From assembly GCF_024721155.1 (NCBI RefSeq), contig NZ_JAHVAP010000008.1:372001-436000 (forward strand): a DNA stretch of 64,000 bases. Reading direction: 5' to 3'. Positions 37,025 through 44,926 of the stretch are shown here, one piece after another. The notes below the pieces were generated by a model. It was not told where the DNA came from. It made no database searches and worked only from the letters and a program-made list of their open reading frames with translations. This stretch comes from Mucilaginibacter phenanthrenivorans (GTDB taxonomy: Bacteria; Bacteroidota; Bacteroidia; Sphingobacteriales; Sphingobacteriaceae). Numbering within the stretch: the first letter of the stretch is position 1; each line of letters starts with the position of its first letter. The translations under genes were made by a program, and so were the position numbers.

Positions 37025-39120
37025 TGATGCAAACAGGAGAAGATATCGGCGGCCTGCGCCGGATCATGGATATGACACGGATGATCAGCCTATTTATTTT
37101 GGCGGTCCATTTTTATATCAGCTGTTACCAGGCCTTTGCCGGCTGGCACTGGACAGCGGGCATTACCGACCGTATCATCAGCAATATCTCGCGAACAGGC
37201 CTGTTTGTCACTTGGTGGCGGCCAAAACTCGCAGCGCTTATCGCCCTGGCCATCTCGCTGGTCGGCGTCAAAGGCAAAAAGGACGAAAAAATCAACTGGA
37301 AAAGCATAATTGCCTATTTATTATGCGGGCTGCTCATCTACTGGATCAGTATCCTGTGTTTTTACCTGCCGGTCGGTTTGGCTACTATCGCCATCAGTTA
37401 TATGGCGCTGACCGGCACCGGCTACCTGCTCATGATGACAGGCGGCACTTACCTGTCGCGGTGGCTCAGGGAAAAGCTTCACAAGGATATCTTTAATACT
37501 GACAATGAGACGTTCCCGCAGGAGGAGCGCCTGCTGGAAAACGAATTCTCGATCAACTTGCCGGCAAAATATAACCTGAAAGGAAAAACACGGGACAGCT
37601 GGATCAATTATGTCAATCCCTGTCGCGGCCTGCTCGTAGCGGGGACCCCAGGCGCGGGTAAATCTTACTTCGTGATCCGGCATATTATTGAGCAGCATAT
37701 CCGGAAAGGTTTTTCCATGTTCCTCTATGATTTCAAGTTCGACGACCTGAGCATCATCGTTTATAATACCTTACTCAAATACTACAAAAACTATCCGGTA
37801 AAACCCAGCTTTTGGGTGATCGATTTTGACCGCATCATACACCGTTGCAATCCGTTGTACCCGGAAAGCATGGTGGATATCACCGACGCCACCGAGGCGT
37901 CGCGTACGATCATGCTGGGCCTCAACCGAGACTGGATCAAAAAACAAGGTGACTTCTTTGTCGAAAGCCCGATCAATTTCCTGACGGCCGTCATCTGGTA
38001 CCTGCGGAAGTACGAAGATGGCAAATACTGCACGTTGCCGCATGTCATCGAGCTCATCCAGGCGGATTATGACCAGCTGTTCGCCGTATTGCTCAAGGAA
38101 CCTGAGATCGGCGCGCTCATCAATCCATTTATTTCTGCCTATAACCAGGGCGCGAAAGCCCAGCTGGAGGGGCAGATTGCCAGCGCGAAGATCGGGCTGG
38201 CACGGCTGGCATCGCCCCAACTTTATTATGTCCTGTCGGGCAATGATTTTACGCTGGACGTCAATAATCCTGAGGCGCCCAAGATCGTTTGCATGGGCAA
38301 TAACCCGCAGAAATTGCAGACCTATGGGCCGGTGTTGTCGCTATACATTTCCCGCATGATCAAGTTGGTGAACCGGAAGGGCCAGCTCAAAAGCAGTTTG
38401 ATCTTTGATGAGTTCCCGACGATTTTTTTTAACAATATCGACAGCCTGATCGCTACGGCTCGATCAAATAAGGTAGCGACGACGCTGGCGGTCCAGGATT
38501 TCAGCCAGCTGAGCAAGGATTATGGCAAGGAGCAGGCGGATGTCATTACCGGTATTATCGGCAATATCATCAGCGGACAGGTAACCGGGGATACAGCGAA
38601 GACGCTATCCGAGAACTTTGGCAAGATCGCACAGGATAAGAACAGTATGACCATCAACAGCAGCGACACCTCACTGTCGAAGGCGACCCAGCTGGATTAT
38701 GCCATACCGGCGTCCAAGATCGCAGCGCTTTCCTCCGGCGAGTTTGTGGGGATGGTTGCCGATAATCCAGAACAGCGCATATCTCTGAAAATGTTCCATG
38801 CTGCCATCCAAAACGACCATGCAGCGATCGCGAAGGAAGAGGCGGCTTACAAAGCGATACTTATCAGGCAGCCTGTCAGCGAGGAAATGGTGATGGAAAC
38901 TTATAACCGGATTCGGAGCGAGATCACTGACTTATTGAAGGCGGAACTGGCGGCATTGTCCGTTGAAAAGGAAAACGAAGAACCACCGGACACGGCCCGT
39001 AAAGGTCAAAAGCATGGTAAAACTCAACGCTGGAAAGAGGCCAGGCAGGAAAGACAGCGTCAGCGGAAAAGCCTGTGGCATAGGGCCAAATCGGGTATGC
39101 AGGATGATGATGAGCGGTAA
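37024..39120 (+). CDS. mobC: Type IV coupling protein MobC (TraG/VirD4 family)
   Basis: A 698-residue ATPase. N-terminal membrane helices (about residues 18-36, 66-84, 93-140) precede Walker A GTPGAGKS (207-214), Walker B LIFDEFP (about 458), and TARSNKVATTLAVQDFSQL, the TraD/TraG-type sensor region. It brings the relaxase-DNA complex to the secretion channel. The start MQTGEDIGGLRRIMDMTRM is characteristic of Bacteroidetes MobC. It is intact, yet no tra genes for the channel, no integrase and no excision genes are in the window, so this module could move only with help from elsewhere. Confidence 0.93.
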   Translation: MMQTGEDIGGLRRIMDMTRMISLFILAVHFYISCYQAFAGWHWTAGITDRIISNISRTGLFVTWWRPKLAALIALAISLVGVKGKKDEKINWKSIIAYLLCGLLIYWISILCFYLPVGLATIAISYMALTGTGYLLMMTGGTYLSRWLREKLHKDIFNTDNETFPQEERLLENEFSINLPAKYNLKGKTRDSWINYVNPCRGLLVAGTPGAGKSYFVIRHIIEQHIRKGFSMFLYDFKFDDLSIIVYNTLLKYYKNYPVKPSFWVIDFDRIIHRCNPLYPESMVDITDATEASRTIMLGLNRDWIKKQGDFFVESPINFLTAVIWYLRKYEDGKYCTLPHVIELIQADYDQLFAVLLKEPEIGALINPFISAYNQGAKAQLEGQIASAKIGLARLASPQLYYVLSGNDFTLDVNNPEAPKIVCMGNNPQKLQTYGPVLSLYISRMIKLVNRKGQLKSSLIFDEFPTIFFNNIDSLIATARSNKVATTLAVQDFSQLSKDYGKEQADVITGIIGNIISGQVTGDTAKTLSENFGKIAQDKNSMTINSSDTSLSKATQLDYAIPASKIAALSSGEFVGMVADNPEQRISLKMFHAAIQNDHAAIAKEEAAYKAILIRQPVSEEMVMETYNRIRSEITDLLKAELAALSVEKENEEPPDTARKGQKHGKTQRWKEARQERQRQRKSLWHRAKSGMQDDDER

Positions 39121-39171
39121 ACTACTTTGTCTTTTTAAAACGGGGGTGCGCACATACAGACGCCGGTTGTC

Positions 39172-39495
39172 TTACCGGCGGACAACGGTACTGTACAGCC
39201 GACCGCCGAAACGGGAAGGTAGTTCCGCCAATTTGGTGATGGCAGTATTGCCGGGATCTGCAAATAATTCCTGCAGCTGCTGAAAGGGAATGGGATAAGG
39301 AACCCAGTGACTAGCGCAACTGGTGTCGTAATCGACGATCCTGTAAGCGGGGTGGCGGGCAAAATAGGTTTCGAGTTTTGGGATGAGGACTGCCTTGTTG
39401 CGGACGTAATGCACTGAGCTCTGCGGTAATATATCAGGGAAGAATCCTTGGTCCTGCGGCTTGTTGATTATTCTGGATTTTATTAAAAAGCGACT
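39172..39495 (-). pseudogene. ORF fragment of unknown function after mobC
   Basis: A frame of about 108 codons is open from a stop at 39496-39498 with no ATG; only a GTG at 39414 could start it, giving 80 residues. The protein (VHYVRNKAVLIPKLETYF, YRIVDYDTSCASHWVPYPIP) has protein-like composition. I do not recognise it. The loss of the start suggests the gene was cut when the neighbouring transposase region was inserted. Confidence 0.35.
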
Positions 39496-39501
39496 TTACG
39501 T

Positions 39502-39530
39502 TTTTACAGGCGATTGGATCGCCGGTAAAA
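39502..39530. repeat. Hairpin between mobC and the twin transposases
   Basis: TTTTAC-A-GGCGAT (39502-39514) pairs with ATCGCC-G-GTAAAA (39518-39530) around a TGG loop, a 12-bp stem with one mismatch. It may be a terminator on either strand or part of an element end. Confidence 0.5.
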
Positions 39531-39645
39531 CGACGAGTTTATTTACATGTTTGTCACAAGAATTTAGTAATTAACCTTAGAGATCGTTAATGATGTCGAA
39601 GATACGATAGATTGAAAAAGCAAGTGGTACCTAACTGAATTTGTT

Positions 39646-41193
39646 TTATTTTAGTTTTTTGCTGTTGTTAAGTTCATTAAAAACGGGGACGATGGTTTCC
39701 TTGCCCCAGATTTTGTTGCCGGCATGCTTTGGGTTTTCCCGGAAGTGTCTGTTCCTTTCCAAAAAGTAGCGTTCAATAGCCTGTTTGCATTCTTCCGGGC
39801 CCGAATAATCGCTGTTGGAAATCGTTGAGCGCGCCATACCGACAAAAACAGATTCGATTACATTTAAAAAAGTGGCACAGCTCGGCAATGGCACCAGTTC
39901 AACTGCGGGGGAGTTGTTTTCCGTGCGATAGGTCTCCGTATTTAATAACACCAGATGTTCCTTTACGGCCTTGCTTTTGTGAAAGCTAACGTCGTCCCAG
40001 GACAGGTATAAGGTACGCTGGTCTTTGTATTGGAGCGTTAATAAATCTACTAACTTTATTATTTCCGCGCTTGTCTTTTGCAGCGCAAAAAAATGGGTTA
40101 CCTGGTTTTGGGAAAGTTCCAGTGCGGCTATGCAGATGATAAAGCCGCGGCACCTTTGGATCTGTGAAATGGTTTTTTGCTGTTCATTATCCTTCATGTA
40201 TGACCAGCCTGGCTTTAATTTCATCCCGACAGGGCCGTATTCGTCGATGGAGAAAAACTTTTCATCGTTCTCCAGGCCGCCTAAAATATCCTTTATTTTT
40301 TGCAGCTTTTCTGTATAATGCGGGTCATTGCTGGTCAGCGCCCGCCTGCTTGACTTATAGGTATACCCCAGTCTTTTCAGATAGCGCGAAGCATTCGAAC
40401 AGCACATTTTAGACCCATGAAGATTACGATAAGCGGCTGCCAGCGCAGTGGTCGTCCAGGCAGTTTTGTTGAAGCCATGTAATTGGGGTGTCTCATGCAT
40501 GAGCTGCATGATCCATGCCGATCTTTGGGTTACGGCAGCGGCGGCCTTCGCGCTTTGATAATTTGGCTTAGTAACAAGGCCGGCGAGCCCGCCTGTACGG
40601 TAGGCGTCGATCCAATGATACAGCAGTACCAGGTGGGCTTCAATTTTCCGGCTGATAGCAACCAGCGCCTTCCGGTGATAAGCAGCGTCCAAGGTTACTG
40701 CCATTTGCCATTTTTGTTTGTCAGACCCTTTGCGCCATTTGTTGATGATGATCCAGTCCTCGTCGGGTATGGTAACGATCAGCTTGGTATGGTAAGTGGC
40801 GATTTTGTTTGCTTTGCACCACTTGCCAAAATGTTTTCTGAAAAGATAAAAGGCATAGCCGCCGGGACACTGTTCCCGGTAAATGTTCCAGATATAGACC
40901 GGGTCTAATTGACGCAGCCGGTGCGTGCTGATGATACCGGGGAGCACCGCGGTCATTTCCAGGTACAAGCGCTCAGCTTGCTGCTCTTCTGTATTAACCG
41001 GCATGAAAAAGCCCATATCCTCCAGCTTTGATGGATGGTGCTTTTTAACCTGTTCAAATTGGGCAAGGTAACAGTGGACTGTTTTCCTGTTAATTTTTAA
41101 CAGGACTGCTGCCGCACTGGCATTCACGGGGCCGTTTATAAACATCCGTCTTAATTTGTTGACCTTGTCCGCCGGAATATGATCTCTGTTCAT
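39646..41193 (-). CDS. Chimeric transposase B: IstA-like N-terminus, IS630-type DDE domain
   Basis: Start set at the ATG at 41193, which overlaps the stop of transposase A as ATGA; 515 residues. An N-terminal HTH (about residues 8-48, VNKLRRMFINGPVNASAAAVLL) is followed by a segment like the IstA DNA-binding region of IS21 elements (VYIWNIYREQCPGGYAFYLF, residues 99-118). Then come a second HTH-like region (ALVAISRKIEAHLVLLYHWIDAY) and an IS630/Tc1-mariner catalytic domain. The latter has Asp317 (FSIDEYGP), Asp400 (YLSWDDVSFHKS) and Glu447 (LNVIESVF), spacing D82D46E. All three acidic residues are present, so it may be active. It is a paralogue of transposase A along its whole length. Confidence 0.85.
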   Translation of the reverse strand: MNRDHIPADKVNKLRRMFINGPVNASAAAVLLKINRKTVHCYLAQFEQVKKHHPSKLEDMGFFMPVNTEEQQAERLYLEMTAVLPGIISTHRLRQLDPVYIWNIYREQCPGGYAFYLFRKHFGKWCKANKIATYHTKLIVTIPDEDWIIINKWRKGSDKQKWQMAVTLDAAYHRKALVAISRKIEAHLVLLYHWIDAYRTGGLAGLVTKPNYQSAKAAAAVTQRSAWIMQLMHETPQLHGFNKTAWTTTALAAAYRNLHGSKMCCSNASRYLKRLGYTYKSSRRALTSNDPHYTEKLQKIKDILGGLENDEKFFSIDEYGPVGMKLKPGWSYMKDNEQQKTISQIQRCRGFIICIAALELSQNQVTHFFALQKTSAEIIKLVDLLTLQYKDQRTLYLSWDDVSFHKSKAVKEHLVLLNTETYRTENNSPAVELVPLPSCATFLNVIESVFVGMARSTISNSDYSGPEECKQAIERYFLERNRHFRENPKHAGNKIWGKETIVPVFNELNNSKKLK

Positions 41194-42818
41194 CGTTTTC
41201 TGCAATGTTGTGTATCTGTGAATACCGGCCTGACGATTTCCTTCCCCCATATTTTATCCCCCGCTCTTTTCGGATTTTCCATAAAGTGGCGGTTTCTTTC
41301 GAGAAAATAACGGTCAATAGCCAGTTGACATGCTGCTGAATTTTCGTAATCGCTGTTGTGAATTACGGATCTTGAAAGCCCGCTAAATACGGATTCAATT
41401 ATATTCAGGTATTGGGTACAGGAGGGTAGCGGGGCCAGTTTTATCAGCGGCGTATGGTGGGCTGACCGGTAAGCCTTGCTGTTCAGTGTTTTTAAGTGAG
41501 CTTTAAGCATCATGGAATTATGCCAGCTTGCTGCATCCCAGCTTAAATAGAGATTTTTTTCTCCGCTGTATTTTGTGCTGAGCAGGTCCACCAGCTGGAT
41601 CATTTCCATGCTGCTTTTACGTCCGGCGTAAAAGTGGCTTACCTGGTTTGTGGATAATTCCAGTGCCGCGATACAAGTGAGCGTTCCCCTTTTTTTTTCG
41701 AATTTTGGTATGATCCTTACTGTTTCGCTTTTATGTACAAATGACCTGCCACCTTTGGACCTGATATTCACCGGGCCGAGTTCATCGATGGAAAAAAACT
41801 TTTCATCGGGTTGAAGTTTTTTCAAAATATCCTGTATCCGCTTGATTTTCTGGTCAAATTTCGGATCCGGACTGGCCAGCATTTCGCGCGTTTTTTTGTG
41901 GGAATACCCCAGCTTTTTCAAATAACACCCGACACAGTTTGTGGATATATAATAGCCATGAATCTGCTGATAGGTTTCTGATAGGGCGGCCAATGTCCAG
42001 GCAGTTTCGTTGATGCCATAGAATTTGGGGTTGCGCTGCAGTAATTTAATAATGTTAACAGATTTATTCCGGACCTCCTTTGCTATAGCCGCATTCACTA
42101 TTCTCTTTCTTATCTCAAGGGCGGCCAGGCCATGCTGGTTATAGGTCTTTATCCATCGTTTTACAGTCACAACATCGACTTCCACCCGCTCGCAGATCTC
42201 GCGCAGCGATTGTCTTTCGAAGGCTGATTCAAGCACAACAGCAATGCGCCAATTCCGCAGGATATGAGAATTTCGCCAGCTTCTGACAATTACCTGGTCT
42301 GCATCAGTAATATCCCTGATAAATTGCGGGTAAACCATTGGAATATGCCTGGCATTGCGCCATGCACTATAGATTCTTAAAAATGGCGAATAGGCGTAAC
42401 CTTTAGGATATAAGGCAATGTACTTCTTCCATATAACTGCGGTTGAATTGCCATTTTTACGATTTTGCTCAAGCAATCCCGGAAGGACGCTGGTAAAATG
42501 GATATACATAGTTGTTTCCCGGTGCTTCTTTTCGGGATTCGGCATAAAAAAATTCATATCAGCCAGTTTTCCCGGGTAGCTCGCCTTGATTTTTTCAAAT
42601 TCATCAAGGTATTTATAAACAGTTCTGGAGGATATTTTTAACAATGCGGCGGTTGCCTTTTTGTTAACCGGCCCGGCAATATAGAGCTGCCTTAGTTTGT
42701 TTACTGTTGCCTTTGGGATACGGTGCCTGTACACTTGGCTGTTTTTTTTAATACTATTGATTGTCAATACGTTATAAATATAACCATAATAAAGGTGATT
42801 TTGCACGATGTCCCTCAT
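41190..42818 (-). CDS. Chimeric transposase A: IstA-like N-terminus, IS630-type DDE domain
   Basis: A 542-residue protein with ATG start and a short extra N-terminus compared with transposase B. Architecture: HTH at about 35-75, an IstA-like patch (VIWKKYIALYPKGYAYSPF, about 128-146), and a second HTH (LREICERVEVDVVTVKRWI). The IS630-type catalytic core has Asp345 (FSIDELGP), Asp428 (YLSWDAASWHNS) and Glu475 (LNIIESVF). Spacing D82D46E is identical to that of transposase B and longer than the usual D34E of IS630. Ordinary IS630 transposases are ~350 residues, so the N-terminal third is an addition. No IstB gene accompanies it. The two genes overlap by four bases and must be co-translated. Terminal inverted repeats were not found by eye. 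Confidence 0.85.
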   Translation of the reverse strand: MRDIVQNHLYYGYIYNVLTINSIKKNSQVYRHRIPKATVNKLRQLYIAGPVNKKATAALLKISSRTVYKYLDEFEKIKASYPGKLADMNFFMPNPEKKHRETTMYIHFTSVLPGLLEQNRKNGNSTAVIWKKYIALYPKGYAYSPFLRIYSAWRNARHIPMVYPQFIRDITDADQVIVRSWRNSHILRNWRIAVVLESAFERQSLREICERVEVDVVTVKRWIKTYNQHGLAALEIRKRIVNAAIAKEVRNKSVNIIKLLQRNPKFYGINETAWTLAALSETYQQIHGYYISTNCVGCYLKKLGYSHKKTREMLASPDPKFDQKIKRIQDILKKLQPDEKFFSIDELGPVNIRSKGGRSFVHKSETVRIIPKFEKKRGTLTCIAALELSTNQVSHFYAGRKSSMEMIQLVDLLSTKYSGEKNLYLSWDAASWHNSMMLKAHLKTLNSKAYRSAHHTPLIKLAPLPSCTQYLNIIESVFSGLSRSVIHNSDYENSAACQLAIDRYFLERNRHFMENPKRAGDKIWGKEIVRPVFTDTQHCRKR

Positions 42819-42874
42819 TTAGGCAAGAATTTGGGTTCGTTATAACGCACTTCAACTACTTGACTTTGTAAGAT

Positions 42875-43559
42875 TTGAGGAGGCGGTTTATAAACGATTC
42901 TTTTAGTTACAGGATCCCACCGGAATATTATTATGCGGGGCTTGAGGATTACGAACCGGTGACGGTCCGGCAACTGGTTAGCTGGGTGGCAGCGCATCCG
43001 GATTGTTTAGTATTTGATCTTGGTTGCCTCGGATCGGGCGACCGTGATCGGATTTGATTCCGATATTTCCAGCCTAAAAGCAACTTTAAATGTGTGTAAA
43101 TATGCCGTTGGGGAAAGAATAAATGTGATCTATGGATTGATAAGTGAGCAGTCCCTGCAAACAACAACGCTGGAGGAGGCGTTTGTTCAAACAAGACAAA
43201 CGCTCCATGCTTCCGGTGCTACCGGGGAGTTGGGTACCGCTACTTATGCTAACCTGGATACTGTTGCGAAAGACACCCCCATTTATGCTATAGATGATTT
43301 GTTTTCAGGGGAACTGGTACCAGATAATGTTTTGATCAAGTGTGATATTAAAGGGGCTGAGCTGTTTGCCATGCGGGGTGCAAAAAACTTCCTACTGAAG
43401 CATCAGCCGGCGATGCTGATCAGTGTACATCCGGATATCTTGCCTGTTTTTAACTGCAGTGTTGAAGGTGTAAGGGCTTTTTTAACTGAAATAGGATACC
43501 TTATAAGCGTGATTGATATCGACCACGAGGAACATTGGTGGTGTATGCCGGAAGAATAA
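42875..43559 (+). pseudogene. FkbM-type methyltransferase, frameshifted with SAM motif lost
   Basis: The first frame reads FINDSFSYRIPPEYYYAGLE ... DCLVFDLG and stops soon after (RDRI, stop near 43057). The second frame continues LVASDRATVIGFDSDISSLKATLNV and runs to 43559 with ELVPDNVLIKCDIKGAELFAMRGA, the conserved FkbM region. The expected ANxGxYS loop between the halves is missing. A small deletion has therefore removed the SAM-binding loop and shifted the frame. The 5' end lies about 55 bases from the transposase A start, so the insertion may also have cut it. It is inactive. Confidence 0.75.
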
Positions 43560-43615
43560 TTGTTGATTAATTTAGGATTATTTGTATTTTCGAAAGTATA
43601 TAACAGCCCCTGATC

Positions 43616-43909
43616 ATGTACGATGGTTCTCAATCATTTTTTGTAATACATTCTGAGTTAGTCGGGGTAATATATCTGGTTACTGTTTTTTCAATTGGTG
43701 CTTTCCTTGGGCGGAAACGAGATGTCGGCTGGCTGATGGGTGGAATGATTTCCTTTGCCGTGCCTGTAATCGGATTACTTGTTGTTTTTTTTGCCCCAAA
43801 AAAAGAAACTTTGACGGCCCGGCAACAGCGCTATTATGATTTGAATGCTAAAGGTTTGATAGATGATGACGAGTTTAACTTGCTTTTAGAAAATACGCGC
43901 AAATCGTGA
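43616..43909 (+). CDS. Small membrane protein with SHOCT-like C-terminus
   Basis: A 97-residue protein with ATG start, two membrane helices (VGVIYLVTVFSIGAFLG and WLMGGMISFAVPVIGLLVVFF) and a short acidic tail (LNAKGLIDDDEFNLLLEN) like the SHOCT motif found in many small membrane proteins. Function is unknown. It is the only apparently intact host-type gene in the decayed stretch between the transposases and the second polysaccharide cluster. Confidence 0.65.
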   Translation: MYDGSQSFFVIHSELVGVIYLVTVFSIGAFLGRKRDVGWLMGGMISFAVPVIGLLVVFFAPKKETLTARQQRYYDLNAKGLIDDDEFNLLLENTRKS

Positions 43910-44228
43910 TATTTTCCTTTATTGACTGACAACTTAGGGCGTGACGTTTCTCCCTTTTTTAGTGGATCGATTTTTACCCCGATAGCAAAACAGCTGGAAT
44001 TTCGATTGCCGTTTTTTACAGTCGTTATAGCCATTTTCCTTCAACAGAAAAAGATGTTGGTTTATTTAAAATTAATGTATTTCTTTATTATATTATATAA
44101 TTACATCAATTTATTATCTAATTACTTTAATTTATATTTTTGGGCGCCGGTTTAAATTTAATTGTTTTTACTGGTATTGAAGTGTCCAAAGTTAAGTCCT
44201 GCTATATTCTGGCGGACGATTAAAAAAA
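43910..44228. other. AT-rich gene-free stretch
   Basis: No supported gene. A frame at 43922-44155 starts with TTG and encodes an unrecognised Phe/Tyr/Leu-rich sequence; I treat it as non-coding. Confidence 0.5.
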
Positions 44229-44299
44229 AATAGTGGCGGGGCGAATTATAGCGAGATACGGGGCAGCCCCAACATGTGTTTTAATTCCCGCCGCTTATT
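44229..44299. repeat. Imperfect long-range inverted repeat with inner hairpin
   Basis: AATAGTGGCGGG (44229-44240) and CCCGCCGCTTATT (44287-44299) can pair with minor mismatches around a ~46-base interior that itself contains GGGGCAGCCCC. The element is GC-rich in AT-rich surroundings, flanked by A and T tracts. It could be a structured RNA, a terminator or a small mobile-element relic. Confidence 0.4.
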
Positions 44300-44489
44300 A
44301 AATAAATTTGACCAGGGAAAATTGATTTGTAGCATAGTTCAGCTTTACTTAACGATTAGAACCTGTCATTTCATTGATTTATTCTTGAATTAGATGACCG
44401 TTTTTTTTATCTTATTTGCGAGGTTGTTTGTAGACAGACGGATATATTTAAATTTTACCTGCATGGTTTGATTCTTATTTGTTTAATAA

Positions 44490-44923
44490 ATGGCTATGGC
44501 GCAAACTGCTACCGATGAATCCAGGCAGGTGGTCAAAAATTTTCTTGAAGATGTCAGATCTGGCAAAAATCCGCAAAACGCTTCATTATACCTGGCGGAC
44601 ACGGTAAGTGTTCATGAAGTAAAGACGGACATGCCGGAAAACTTCAACGCTTCGCCGAACATACCGGAATCCGGTATTCGGGAACGCAAACAAATTTACG
44701 GTGATTTTAAATTAGAAATTAAGGAAATAATTTTGGAAGGTGAGCAGGTTTTTGTGAGATGGGAGGTAAATGGCAAACAAATCAGCGAGGTTAAAGGTCA
44801 ACCCTGGCAGGTTGTGTTTACCTTGTGAAGCATAAGAAAATTGTGGCGTATTGGATCCAGGTTGATTATTGGGGGTTCAACCGGCAGCTGCAGGAATCAA
44901 AAAATAAAATTCCCACGCCTTAA
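44490..44923 (+). pseudogene. Frameshifted SnoaL/NTF2-like protein
   Basis: The first frame encodes 112 residues (ESRQVVKNFLEDVRSG, IYGDFKLEIKEIILEGEQVFVRWEVNGKQ) and stops at 44828. In a different frame the C-terminal piece follows at once (KKIVAYWIQVDYWGFNRQLQES, stop at 44921-44923), which matches the usual SnoaL ending (IVEYW...D...LLRQLG). One frameshift, probably with a small deletion, thus splits the gene. The intact family members are ~130-140-residue cyclase-like or ester-cyclase proteins. The first start could be either of two close ATGs (44490 or 44496). Confidence 0.65.
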
Positions 44924-44926
44924 TAG

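Noticed and set aside
35873..38220. Long minus-strand frames opposite mobB and mobC
   Set aside because: These are shadows of GC-rich coding sequence; the plus-strand products carry clear relaxase and coupling-protein motifs.
39646..42818. Possibility that the two transposases are a single IS21 istA-istB pair
   Set aside because: Both proteins are DDE paralogues along their whole length; neither has the Walker motifs of IstB.
43922..44155. 77-codon open frame on the plus strand
   Set aside because: Starts with TTG, low-complexity Phe/Tyr/Leu composition from AT-rich DNA, no recognisable family.
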